A DNA stretch of 27,665 nt from Silene noctiflora (taxonomy: Eukaryota; Streptophyta; Magnoliopsida; Caryophyllales; Caryophyllaceae), in the NCBI GenBank assembly GCA_009801015.1, contig VHZZ01006246.1, positions 46,914 to 74,578 of the forward strand. Reading direction: 5' to 3'. The notes beneath the pieces are model-generated. The model had not been told where the DNA came from. It was given only the letters and a program-made list of their open reading frames with translations, and searched no databases. Each line of letters starts with the position of its first letter. The stretch's first letter is position 1. The position numbers and the translations under genes were made by a program. Shown piece after piece: positions 1-12,200 of the stretch.

Positions 1-2169
1 AAATGCTCAAATCAATGTACAAAACGGGTGGATACGACTAGCATTCAAAATTTGACCTCATTTGACTTTCACATTTCAAAATTTAAGATGGGGTTAGAGA
101 GAAGAAAAGGCGAATGATTTTAAATAGCAAAAAATAAGATGAAGAGATCGATGTCGCCGAAGCAAATTAGTGTTAGAGAGAGATGAAGTTTGTAGATCTC
201 AACATGATATTGTTGTTAATTTATTTGGGTGGGTTAATTAGAACAACTCATATGGAGTACTAGCAATTAGCTTTGGGTAAGGTCCATTTATTCGTAAAAC
301 AACTTACCTTTTATAGAAATAGATAACTATTGAACGATACACCCATAAAAGGAAATAGATAACTATTGATCGGACGAAGGGAGTACTCTCTATGACCTAA
401 TACAGAATAACCTAGGACAGAACCCTAACCCAATACAGATAACAGATACCTTTAGTGAGACCCTCGTCATAATCGTTCAAAACGACGACTAACAGATTCA
501 AGGCACATACCGAACAATACTTCTCTATAAGGGCCGAATAAGGTTGTCAATGTCTAGTGGATGAGTATGGTATTTCACTATTTCAGTATTTTCTAATCAA
601 CTTTGAATTTTCCTATTGAATAGTGTGGTGATTTATTTGTATTTTTATTTTCTATAAAATTGGAGTATCCGCTAGGTAATAAGAGTAGTCTTGATTAGGG
701 TATTGAAACAATTAATGAAGGAACATTTCTTACATGTGTGTTTCTCATTTACAAGAGTTAAGAATTATTGAACATTTTGACTGTTATTTAAGAGTATCAC
801 TTATATTAACCGAGTCTTATATAGGATGGTGATGTCTAATAGACTCTAGTTCTTAAAAATTGATAGGTAGAAGAATATGAGGAAAGTGGGAAAAACACAA
901 GTGACAGTAGGGGATTGGTTAAATAGGGTGAGGGAGATGTTAGATGTTAGCTAGATGTTAGATGTATGGTCCATAAAGAAAGGGGCGTGTGGTATGCCTT
1001 GCCAAGGTCTATCTCATAGGAAGGGCGTTACTACTTAGTACTTACTAGTGGAACATACACCATTGGTAGTAGTTATGGCAAGTCACAATGGTCCATGTGA
1101 AATGATTCACTACCATCCCGTTGCCAAAATACCAACCACTACTAGAGTTTTCAACTCCAACTTGAGCTTTGTTTTAAGGCCTCTTCTGTCTCTTTCTTCC
1201 TTTTTTTTATACTTCACTGCCGGAAGAACCTCATCCCTTTTCTCTCCTTCACATGATATTTGTCCTTTCCCCCTTACATTCGATTATTATCAATTCAAAC
1301 CTTCATTCTCAATTCTCAAACACTTGCCTAAACTACAGTAGTAATACCTTTTCTTCCTTAATCTGGGATGCTTTTGCATCACATCAACCTATGTACAAAG
1401 ATTATTAGTTATGTTATGCATGATGCATGGGTTCCACAATCTGGACAGTCGAGGAATGTCGATCGTAATTAAGCCTAATATTCCTTGATAACCTCTTTCA
1501 CACCTAAAAGAGGATCTATGCCCTCAACAAGTTGACTAAGATGCTAATATGACAATAATTGATAATAATTGATAGTAATGTGTACTGTGAGTTAGTCCTC
1601 CATTTCTTAGATTTTTTCTCTGCATGCCTTCTCGTATTCACTGATATCCACACGCCACAATAATATCTCTTCTAGTAGACTAGTACTAATACTCGAGTCA
1701 TTTTCAGCATCTTGTCCAAACCCCGACTTTATCTTATACGCATCTCTCTGCCTACCGGAACATTTGTTGCGTAATACGAGTAACATTCAACGTCCAAACA
1801 GATGAGATAAAAGTATCTTAGGATAGTAGAAGAGGATTTGTTATAATCAGTACAAGTTAAATCAAATAACGAAATGTCACAATAAAATAAAATAAAAAAC
1901 AGACAAAATTCCAAGACGAAACAAAGAAGCTGAAATTTGTATGCAAAACAATAATAACTACCCCGTTATTTTAAAAGTCATGTAATACAACAATTGAGCA
2001 TACCTCACCTCAAGGTACGTATGTAGCTGCTACTCATCTGTCAATTCAACTTGATCATCTCGAAAATTCGCATAAAGAAAAGTATTCTATACAAGTAAAG
2101 AGAGAGAGTGACTCACTTGAGGACGATCATTTACATGTTAATGTGAGTGAGTGGAGAGAAAAAGTGTTC
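1..2169. other. Intergenic region and presumed upstream region of the YSL1-like gene
   Basis: No convincing coding sequence is visible. Short open frames here begin at non-ATG codons or lack any family resemblance. The region is AT-rich and holds a Stowaway-like remnant near 290-385 (listed separately). A short GA-rich tract at about 2098-2108 lies just before the first plausible start codon and may be 5' UTR. No clear TATA box or transcription start could be assigned. Confidence 0.6.
290..385. mobile_element. Stowaway-like MITE remnant
   Basis: The right end reads GGACGAAGGGAGTACT, the reverse complement of a Stowaway-type terminus (CTCCCTYCGTCC) next to TA. Inside, the phrase GAAATAGATAACTATTGA occurs twice, about 33 bp apart. 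The left terminus is not clear. Stowaway MITEs are non-autonomous Tc1/mariner relatives with TA target duplications. The assignment rests on one terminus only. Confidence 0.5.
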
Positions 2170-4615
2170 ATGGAGGAAGTGAGAGATATGGGGAGAGAAG
2201 AAAAGGAGAAGGAAGAGATAGAAAAGGAAGAAGAAGAGGGAGTCGGAGTAATAACGAGACTTCCACCGTGGACTAAACAGGTGACCATCAGAGGGGTTGT
2301 GGCGAGTGGAGTGCTAGGTGTGATATACAGCATCATAGCAATGAAGCTTAACCTCACCACGGGGCTCAGCCCCAATCTCAATGTCTCAGCTGCTCTGCTT
2401 GCTTTCGTATTCATTAGGACGTGGACTAAGCTCGTTGAAAAGGCTGGCTTTCGTCCTCTTCCATTCACTAAGCAAGAGAACACCATGATTCAGACTTGTG
2501 CTGTTGCTTGCTATAGCATTGCCATTGGAGGTTTCTTTCTTTTCTTTCCCTTGTCAAGTTCAAACCAACAAATGCATGATTTCGATAACATCACACTCAT
2601 TACTTTACTGACTTTGTTTACAGGTGGGTTTGGGTCATACCTTTTGGGTTTGAACAAGACGACGTATGAGCTGGCAGGAGTCAACACAGTGGGGAACAAT
2701 TCAGCAAGTTACAGGGAGCTTCAAATCGGGTGGATGACTGCTTATCTCTTCGTTGTTTGTTTTGTTGGACTCTTCGTGCTCGTCCCACTTAGGAAGGTAA
2801 AACTATAAACAAACTAAAAGCTTAATTAAAGACATTCTAGTAGTAGATTGACTGATGAAGTTGAGTTGCATTTGCAGATACTGATAATCGACTACAAATT
2901 GGTATTTCCAAGTGGTATGGCAACTGCTGTCCTAATAAATGGATTCCATACAAGAGGAGATCAGATGGCCAGGTAAAGAAACTAGAGCTTTAAACTGAAC
3001 TCATAATTTGTCCTCCAATTCTTTTGTTCACTTAAAATGGCATTGCAGGAAACAAATAAGCGGGTTTTACAAGTACTTTTCAATGAGCTTCTTATGGGGG
3101 TGCTTCCAGTGGTTCTACGCTGCAAAAGAGAGTTGCGGGTTCAACCAATTTCCTACATTTGGGCTGCTAGCATGGAAGCACACCTTTTACTTTGATTTTA
3201 GTATGACTTATGTAGGCACGGGCATGATTTGTTCCCATCTTGTAAGCTTGTCCTTGCTCCTCGGAGCAGTGCTTTCCTGGGGGATCATGTGGCCTCTCAT
3301 TAATAAGCTTCAGGGGAATTGGTTCCCTGATAATTTACCAGAGGAGAGCATGCAGGGTTTGAATGGATACAAGGTGAGCTTATATTTGCTCCTTTTAACT
3401 CTACTCTTAACGCTCATCCCACTCAGTACTACAGTACTAAGTAGTGTGCCTGACTTTCTCCACATATGATTGTGTGTTCCAGGTTTTCATTTCCATCGCT
3501 CTCATTTTTGGTGATGGCTTCTACAATTTCTTCAAGGTACTGTTAATCATCTTGATTAACGTCCACGGTAGAATGAAAAACAAGCCTGTCCTCAATATAG
3601 GTACCTACCTTACTGCACTGCCCTCTACTTTGACAAGCATAGCGGAGCGCGGTTCCCTTCTAATTGTTTGCTTGCTGCATTATTGGCAGATGGTAAAACC
3701 AAAGCTACAAGCATCCTAAAACAGAACGAGTTGTTGAAAAGAGAAAGCATACCTATGTGGATAGCAGGGAGTGGCTACCTCGTTTTCTCCATAATTTCAG
3801 TCATTGCCCTCCCCATCATGTTTCATGAAATTAAATGGTATTATATCGTCGTAGCTTACATCCTAGCTCNGTCTTTGGCCTTCTGCAATGCATATGGAGC
3901 AGGACTAACAGANATGAACATGGCCTACAACTATGGAAAAGTAGCTCTCTTTGTGCTGGCTGGTTTAGCCGGGAAAAGATATGGAGTGGTGGCAGGACTT
4001 GTNGGATGTGGGGTCATAAAATCAATGGCTCTTGTCTCTTGTACGTTGATGCAGGATTTGAAGACGGCCCATTTAACATTAACATCCCCACGATCAATGC
4101 TGGTTAGCCAGGCCATAGGCACAGCCATTGGCTGTGTCGTGGCTCCTTTGAGCTTCTTTCTGTTTTACAAAGCATTTGATTTAGGAAATCCAAATGGCGA
4201 ATACAAAGCACCTTATGCGCTGATATATAGGAACATGGCAATCTTAGGGGTAGAAGGCTTCTCGGCTTTGCCTTGTAATTGTTTGCAGCTTTGTTGTGGC
4301 TTCTTCGCCTTTGCAGTGGTTGTTGACTTGGCGAGAGATCTCATTCCCCCAAAGATTGGCAAATGGATGCCACTTCCTATGGTAATGGCGGTCCCATTTT
4401 TGGTTGGAGGTTACTTTGCCATAGACATGTGTGTAGGAAGCTTGGTCGTGTTTTTGTGGCACCAAATGAATTCCAAGGAGGCCGAGTTNATGGTACCAGC
4501 TGTGGCCTCCGGGTTGATCTGTGGGGAGGGGCTCTGGTCCCTTCCTGCTTCACTTCTTGCTTTGGCCAAAGTTAATCCTCCCATCTGCATGACCTTTTTG
4601 TCTGGCAAGGCCTAG
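2170..4615 (+). CDS. YSL1: YSL1-like metal-nicotianamine transporter (oligopeptide transporter family), six exons
   Basis: Predicted exons are 2170-2530, 2624-2796, 2878-2972, 3049-3373, 3483-3600 and 3690-4615. All introns are GT-AG and phases join cleanly, giving about 665 residues; Arabidopsis YSL1-3 are about 673-675. YSL proteins are polytopic proton-coupled importers of Fe(II)-, Cu- or Zn-nicotianamine at the plasma membrane, used in long-distance metal movement and seed loading. Visible family motifs are a charged Glu/Lys-rich N-terminus, [40 protein letters not shown] joined across intron 1 to [59 protein letters not shown] and [19 protein letters not shown]1-like details include [22 protein letters not shown] and the LSGKA tail. 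An open frame extends upstream to a GTG at 2143, but the first in-frame ATG is 2170; 2188 is an alternative. Exon 6 carries four ambiguous bases. YSL3 is the main alternative name. Confidence 0.93.
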
Positions 4616-6287
4616 TATTGCTCTAACTCCTACTCGATATGTGGACACAGCTTTTTTTTTTTTTTCTTTTTTCTTTCTTTCTTTCATTTTTGCCCCCAAT
4701 GACTGACAGCACTTACTGATCACAAGTCGCAAACAAAAGGAGATAATCGTCTCTTCAGATTAGAATAATTCAGATATATCCCAATAGTGTTACTGAATTG
4801 ATGATTTGATATATATAGTTTGTATTATAAATCATCATACAGATCATCCTTTGATGGAGCAAAACGTTTGCGACATATCAAGTACAGATAAAGCACAAGT
4901 TGTAACCATAGATACCCCGTAATCATGTTTATAAACTGAAGCCTTGCCAAGACAATTTGTCGTCTTTATTGGAGGCCAGCAGATACCAACAGTCTAACAA
5001 GTCTGTCAGTTCGTCATTAAAACAAACAACAATTTTCAAATTTTGACATGTTCATAAAGCGTGCCTGCACTTACCCTGGCCATCACATACAACCGCAACT
5101 CTTCTCCTTTGTCAGGGCTTGAGACTGGCAACGAATGTTAAAAGTGACATCACAGGCAGAGTCCTCCAACAAGTTGTCACTCAAAAAAAGAGAAAAAATC
5201 GATCAAGTCTATGGAGGATGGGTGAATTTTCTTTGGGCATTTTATGGTATGAGCTATACTGCCAAAGTATACATAAAACACTGGTTCTCTACAACAGTTG
5301 ATATACCACTCTTGGACTTTTGCTTGAAAGGCATTTTCCGCAAATAAAGATGTCTTATATGTACAGACGGGCATAGGAACCAGCGACCGATTAACATAGG
5401 TATATCATAACTGAAGTAGTGAAGTTGTTTCTACTCATTTTAACATATTCCACAGGAAACAGAGTTGTCAAGTTTCAACATCAAAGTCCGAGTTTCATGG
5501 TAGTTATTATATGGCCGAAAGCCTGAAGCAAGCTCCATAGCCTACTAAGTATTCCTTAGTTCGCGTCATTCGAACTAAAATACACTAAGCCAAAGCCGGA
5601 ACAACGTACTATAGGTACTCACCTACTACTCTAATCAACGCATTTAACAAAGACCAGCGAGAAAATAACTCTTACATTGGGCAAACGATGCATACACAAA
5701 ATTAACGTCATTCAACAATCTACTATATTTATCCAATAAATACAATTGTATATATATTGTCTATCTGGATCATCATAGTCCCTATCAATAACTCTTCGAC
5801 CAAAAACATATTTAGATCAAACTCTCTAATGCTCAACTCTCGTTAGTATAATCTCAATTACAATGTCAAGCATAATACAGTTCAATCATAGACTTATCAC
5901 ATATGGTTCTCAAACACAATATGATAAAAATACTACTAGCGTTGGATCAATCAAAGCTCTAGTCGAGTCGGGTCGATCATTTCCAATTCCGGTGTCATAA
6001 TCAGGTCATGCAGTTTTGTGTCACTTTCGAGTCTCGCATCAGCTTTATCAGGTCGGTTCTAAATAAAACTATGATTTTATACTTATATTAGTTTAGAGTG
6101 TTAAAATAATTGTAACTCTACCTACATTTAAAAAAAAAAAAATAGTTGTAATTCGGTGGCGATGAAGCGTTGGAGGAATAGAGTCGAGATTCCACAAAGT
6201 TGGGCAGAGATTGGGAGTGCGAGTAAAGGCCGAAAAAAAAGGTACTCCGTAATTAATTAATTATTAATATTAATATAATAGAGAAAA
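4616..6287. other. Intergenic region between YSL1-like and hydrolase genes
   Basis: The first part includes the presumed YSL1-like 3' UTR with a T/CT-rich tract at about 4651-4690. Open frames around 5119-5374 show no recognisable protein family and overlap on both strands. The last 60 bp before the hydrolase ATG is an AT-rich TTAATTAATTATTAATAT stretch and contains GTACTCCGTA at 6242-6251. No RNA gene or transposon was recognised. Confidence 0.6.
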
Positions 6288-9200
6288 ATGGCGTTAGTGC
6301 AGTGGACGGCAATGACAAGAGTGAGACACACATACACATATACATACAAACCCCCGTACTTGAGCAGCAGCAGCATGTCCAGTTGTAATTACAGACGCAT
6401 TATGTCATCATCGTCGGAGGTTGATGTGCATCCGTCTCTTGATGTATGCGGGGGTGGCCTGGTTAAGTACCTGCCTTCCCTTCACCACACTCTACGCCGT
6501 CCCTACCGCCCTTTCCCTGTTATCGGATTGAACCGACACTTGGAGACCATTTTCGCATCATTCTTCAGGTCACTCCCCAGTGTCACTTTCAAGCGCGAGT
6601 GTATCAGAACTACTGATGACGGCGCTGTCGCTCTCGATTGGGTCGCCGGAGATCACTTCAACCTTCCTCCCGACGCTCCTACCTTGATTTTGCTGCCGGG
6701 TCTTACAGGAGGAAGCGGCGACTCTTATGTCAGACACATGTTGATCAGGGCCAGGAATCTGGGTTGGCGTGTTGTTGTCTTCAATAGCCGTGGCTGTGCT
6801 AATAGCCCCGTTACTACCCCTCAGGTATCAATTTCTCACCCTCCCTTCCCAACAATTCAACAAATCCCTAATTATAGAATACTCATACATTATCAATTAT
6901 TCCTGCAGTTTTATTCCGCTTCATTCACAGGGGATATCACTCAAGTCGTTGCCCATGTTGGCGCTAGGTATCCTCAGGCCAATCTATATGCTGTTGGCTG
7001 GTCTCTTGGTGCTAATATTCTTATTCGTTATTTGGCTCAGGTTTCCATTACCCCTTTATTACTCCCCCCCCCCTCTCACTCTATTCCGTTTCATTTATCA
7101 TCCTCTTCTTCTTCTTATCTAGTACGGAGTACATTGCTAGATTCTCATTCTCTTCCCTTGAATTGTGAATTATGCCGATGCTCACTAATAGACTTTACCA
7201 AGCATCATAATACTACCTAGTGTATAACGTAAATGTAGATGCTCATTCTGCTACTATAGCCCGTGTTTAGGAAGGATTAGATCTGTAGATGCACATACCT
7301 ATGCGCTCTTGAATTACCACTCAGGATTCATGCTTCACTTTGAGCAAACTTCCGTAACAAGATCAGATAGGTTAGATGATTGTATGCATTTCTTTTGAGC
7401 TTATCTCTACCTTTTCATCTTTCAGTATGTTGCTACCCTTGCATCTTGTATCGTCTGCCTCAATCAATTTTAGTTACGTATCAGAGTTTTTTCTTTTGTT
7501 GATTTTCCACTTGTTCCATAAGGCCCGCACAAGCTCTTCCCTTTTTAGTAAACCATGTAGTAATCCGTGGTCTGGTAGAAATGTTAATTTTTAGTATAAG
7601 ATAACATTTTATCTCATGTGAATTTGTGTGGAAGCTATACTTTTGGCATATATTGTGAAAGTAAACAGTTGCAGTTTTTTATTTTTCATTATGTTCAAAC
7701 CTTGACCGAGATTTAACATTCTCTGTGTCTTCTGCATTTGCTGCATCGAGTAGGCGATAGTATCTTTGCTTTTGCTGTGTACTCTCATCTGCCTCCAGCA
7801 AATTTCGTTGTCCTACTTATTCTTACCACTGCAAATCTGCTATCTGTTTCAGGAATCCCATAACTGCTCACTTGCTGGGGCGGTGTCCCTGTGTAACCCT
7901 TTCAATCTGCCCATTGCAGATGAGGACTTCCGCAAGGGGTTTAATAACATCTATGATAAAGCTCTTGCAAACAGTCTCCGTAGAATTTTCAAAGTGTAAT
8001 GATGCTGAAACTGAAAACTTGATATCCATGTTTAGATGCTCTTAAAACTGCTGCTGCTATTTCTTAGTTTTTGGTTTGAACTGCATTTCATGATCAATTT
8101 GCTTCCTCAGACATGCCCCATTATTTGAAGACATTGGTGGGGATTACAACATCCCAATGGTTGCAAATGCCAAGACTGTGAAGGAGTTTGATGAAGGGTT
8201 GACACGAGGTCCATTCAAGTCTTTTGCTATTCAGTATAAACAGTTTTCTGTTTATCTTTTCGGCATCAGTTGCTAATGTGCATTACTATTGAAAATTGCT
8301 GCAGTTTCTTTCGGGTTCAAGTCAGCTGACGACTACTATTTGCATTCAAGCAGTGCAGACTCAATTAAATACGTTCAGACGCCATTGCTTTGCATCCAAG
8401 TATACTTAACATTTTCCTTCTTGGTTTTTCATTTTGCTAGCATTGATTGTTGCTAAAAATAGAACAGAGAAGGCGCATCAGTACCTTAAGGTCTTCTGCC
8501 TGATTGAACGACATCTTACAGTAAATGACGCCTTAGAGTAGGAGAAGAAATTCAAGTATTGTAGATACATCTGCCTCAACTTTGTCCTTCGGGAATGGGT
8601 ATGGGTATCTCACACGGTTACATATCTAAGTGTCGGACTCGTAATGGCTCAAACACTGAGACACCATGATAGAGATATGTCTTTAGAACATAAATCTTAT
8701 AAAAGTGTGAAATATTGAGATTATTGTAAGTGAAAAGCAAACATGTATGAGACACGTATCGCTTAAAATCGTCAGGTAATTTCAGTTTGTAGGCCACCAC
8801 CCCAACCTTTTCTGTTATCAAGAAGGGACCAAAAAACTTTGGTGCTCATTTTGCACATGATCTCTAGGCCACTGACATTTGCCTATAGGGTTGCAGCTTC
8901 ACATATACTACATATACTGCATCACCAACCTGAAACTGTTTATCAGACCTACTCTTATCAGCCTGGATCTTCATTCTGTCTTGTGCTCTCTTCAAATGAA
9001 ACTGCAAGAGCTTGATATATTCCTCTCTGGCAGCTAAACTTCTGTCCACTGCTGCCACTTGGCTATCCCTCACCACATAAGGAACATGAATGGAAGGTGA
9101 TCGTAGGATCGTAGGATCCTATGATCCAAAAAGTGGAAAACGATTCAAATCGTCGTAGGATCGTTTTGGTGGTAGGATCAGTACATGATTATTCAGGATC

Positions 9201-12200
9201 GGGTAGGATCGCATAGTATTGTACAGGATCGTGTAGGATCGATGGTAGGATCGTTCAGGATCGTCAAAGGCTTATTTGTGTTACAATTTTGTGAGTCGGT
9301 TGTTTTTCTATACTTACAACTATAAATTAAAGGTATATGTAATATATTGATATGGTTATTAAGACTTTCATGTCATTAAATAAACCCTTTTAACATTATA
9401 TATCACAAATTATACCAAATTGTTTACATAAACTTGTTTATCCAAGCTATTTGTAGGATCTTACGATCCTCGATTCGATCCTACCACCCCCTCTTCGATC
9501 CAAAGTAGGATCCCGATCCTGACAACATTGGGCCATAGTGCCATACACATTACACAATTTAAAAAGTAGTGCTTTGAGCATAAGAATGGAAATTACTGTT
9601 GTACCACCATTCAGCAAGAGGCATCCAATGTGCGCACTCTTTAGGTTTCTCTCCTGTCATACATCTTATGTAAGTCTCCAAACATTTGTTAACCACCTCA
9701 CACTGTCCATCAGTTTGAGGATGATAACTAGTGGACATATGCAAGTCAACTTGCTGTAACTTGAATAACTCCTTCCAGAATCTGCTAAGGAAAATCTTAT
9801 CCCTATCACTCACAATAGTCTTAGGTAGACCATGTAACCCTGAACACTTGATCAAAGAAGACCTGGGCTACCTTCTCAGCAGAAAAAGGGTGACTTAGCA
9901 GCATAAAATGTGCATACTTACTGAGCCTATCCACCACCACAGAAATGGTGTCTTTGCCTTGTGATTTAGGCAACCCTTCTATGAAATCCACAGAAATATC
10001 CACCCATATTGCTCCTGGAACAGGCAATGGCTGTAGCAACAGTGGTTTACATCTTTGACAAGTGCTGCATTGTTTCACATAATCCTCACTCCTTTATCCA
10101 ATTTCTTCCAATAAAACAATTCTGAATCCTCTTAACTGTAGCCTGCACACCTGAGTGTTCACCAATTGGTGACTCATGGAAAAGGGAAATGATTTTTTGC
10201 TTCATTTTCGTCATTTCCTACTAGCAGTCTGCATTTCCTTCTCAACTCCCCTTGAGTCCATGTGTAGTGAGCCTTAGCATGACCTCCTTTTATTTGTTGG
10301 ATCGACATTTGCTAATCATTATCCTGATTCCAGCTAAGCCTTTACTAAAGCCAACAACTCAGTATGGATATTAGAAATAACCTGAACTGGTTACCCTTGG
10401 CAATGCATCAGCTGCTCCATTTTCATCCCCTTTCCCGTAAATCACCTCATAATCCAATCCCATCAATTTGGGCAAACATTTGCGTTGAAATGAGGTAGTA
10501 ATCTTCTGGCCCAACCAACCAATATTTGAGCCTAAAATGATAAGTTTTTATCTTGAAATGCCTACCAACCAAGTATGACTTCTATTTTCCACTCCAAAGG
10601 CAACCACCAACAATTCTTTTTCATATGTTTAAAGATCCTAATTTTTTGTGTGAAGAAGTCTTACTAATGAAGGCTATATGATGACCTTCCTGATTGAGTA
10701 TAACTCCCATTCCAACTCTTGATGCATCTGTCTCAACCACAAATTCTTTTGAGAAATTAGGTAGTGCTAATAAAGGAGCATGTCATCACTCCAAGTGAAC
10801 ACATCCTTTTTCATTAAACTGGTAAGAGGTTTACTCATCAATCCATACCATCTAATACACTACCTATAATAATCTCTCAAGCCTAAAAAGCCCCTTAATT
10901 CCTTAATATTTTTAGGCACACGCCACTCCACCATTGCCTGAATCTTAACTGGATCAGCGCTAACTCCCCTTTGTCAGAAATAATCTGCCCCAAATATTCT
11001 ATTTTTAAGCTCCCAAATGAACACTTAGACATTTTAGCAAACAAAGTGTGTTATCCAAGGATTTCAAAAGTGAGTATGAGATGATGTTCATGCTGGTTAA
11101 CATCTTTACTATATATGGTTTACAGGAAAGGGGCTGAAAATGGTACTAATTTGACACTAGTGGCAAATTCATGCCCTTGGAGATGCCATTTAAACCCTTG
11201 ACACATGGATTTTGAGACAATGGTTTCACCATTTGCTACTGTGACCAGAAATGGACAAGTGCTTTTAACTGGACAACCAAATTTATGTGCAGTAGCCCTG
11301 TCCAGAAAATTGTGAGTACTACCAAAATCAATAAGGATATGAATAGCGTTTTTCCTGGACCTTGCCAGTTACCCTTATGCTTTGGTAATTGGCATTTCCA
11401 TGTATAGCATCGAGGGATGTATCCTCCTCTTGCCAATACTGCACAGAGTGATAATCTGGTGTCTCCACTGTAGTACCCCTCAACTCATGGTTATCCTCCT
11501 CGTTTTCCAAGGTCAAAACTCGAATACTATGCAATTGTGCGTTGCATTTATGGGCAGGGGTCCAAGCCTCATTGCATGTAAAACACAAGTTTTTTGCTCT
11601 CCTTTCCTGCACGTCCTTTTCACTCCACTCTGCTGTGCATTTCTTTTGTATTGCTGGATTGTGGTGTAAATTGGGAATTCTTTTGATAAGATCTTGAGAT
11701 TGTGGTGGTTGAGAAATTGATTTTTGTGGAAAAGGGACAAGGTTTAGGAATGGGTTTATCAAGAAGTGGTTTATTATGGATATGAGAATGATTTTTCTTG
11801 TGAATTGAAGCTAAGGTATTTTCCTGTAACCTGGCTAAAGAATATGTTTCTGCCAAAGATTGAGATTTAAACATTCGAACAGTACTTTGGATGTCAGCAT
11901 CATGACCCTTAAGAAAACAACTAGTTGCTTGTTTTTCTGTTAGGTCTGTTCTATTCAAGATACTATCAAATTGATTTTGACAAGATTCAACAGATCCCCT
12001 TTGCCTCAAATCCATGATTTCAGCTGTTGGATCATCAAAGGGCCATAAACCAAATTGTGCTAACATAACAGTCTTATAATTCCTTCAACTAGGCCAATCC
12101 ACAAGTGCTCTAAGTTTCATGAAAGACTGATGCCACAACAATGCCTTCTCCTCCAAATGTATTGACACCATCTTAACTTTAACATTTTCAGATGTTAAAT

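Noticed and set aside
1048-1341. 97-codon open frame upstream of the YSL1-like gene
   Set aside because: It starts at GTG, has low-complexity Ser/Leu/Phe content and no family resemblance.
2143-2169. Earlier start for the YSL1-like protein
   Set aside because: The codon at 2143 is GTG, and an overlapping ATG at 2141 is followed at once by TGA. The first in-frame ATG is 2170.
5119-5374. Overlapping open frames on both strands between the YSL1-like and hydrolase genes
   Set aside because: They have no recognisable domain, compete on opposite strands and are short.
8618-8821. Independent 67-codon minus-strand gene
   Set aside because: Its N-terminal part is the gypsy post-integrase [12 protein letters not shown] segment; the rest has no similarity.
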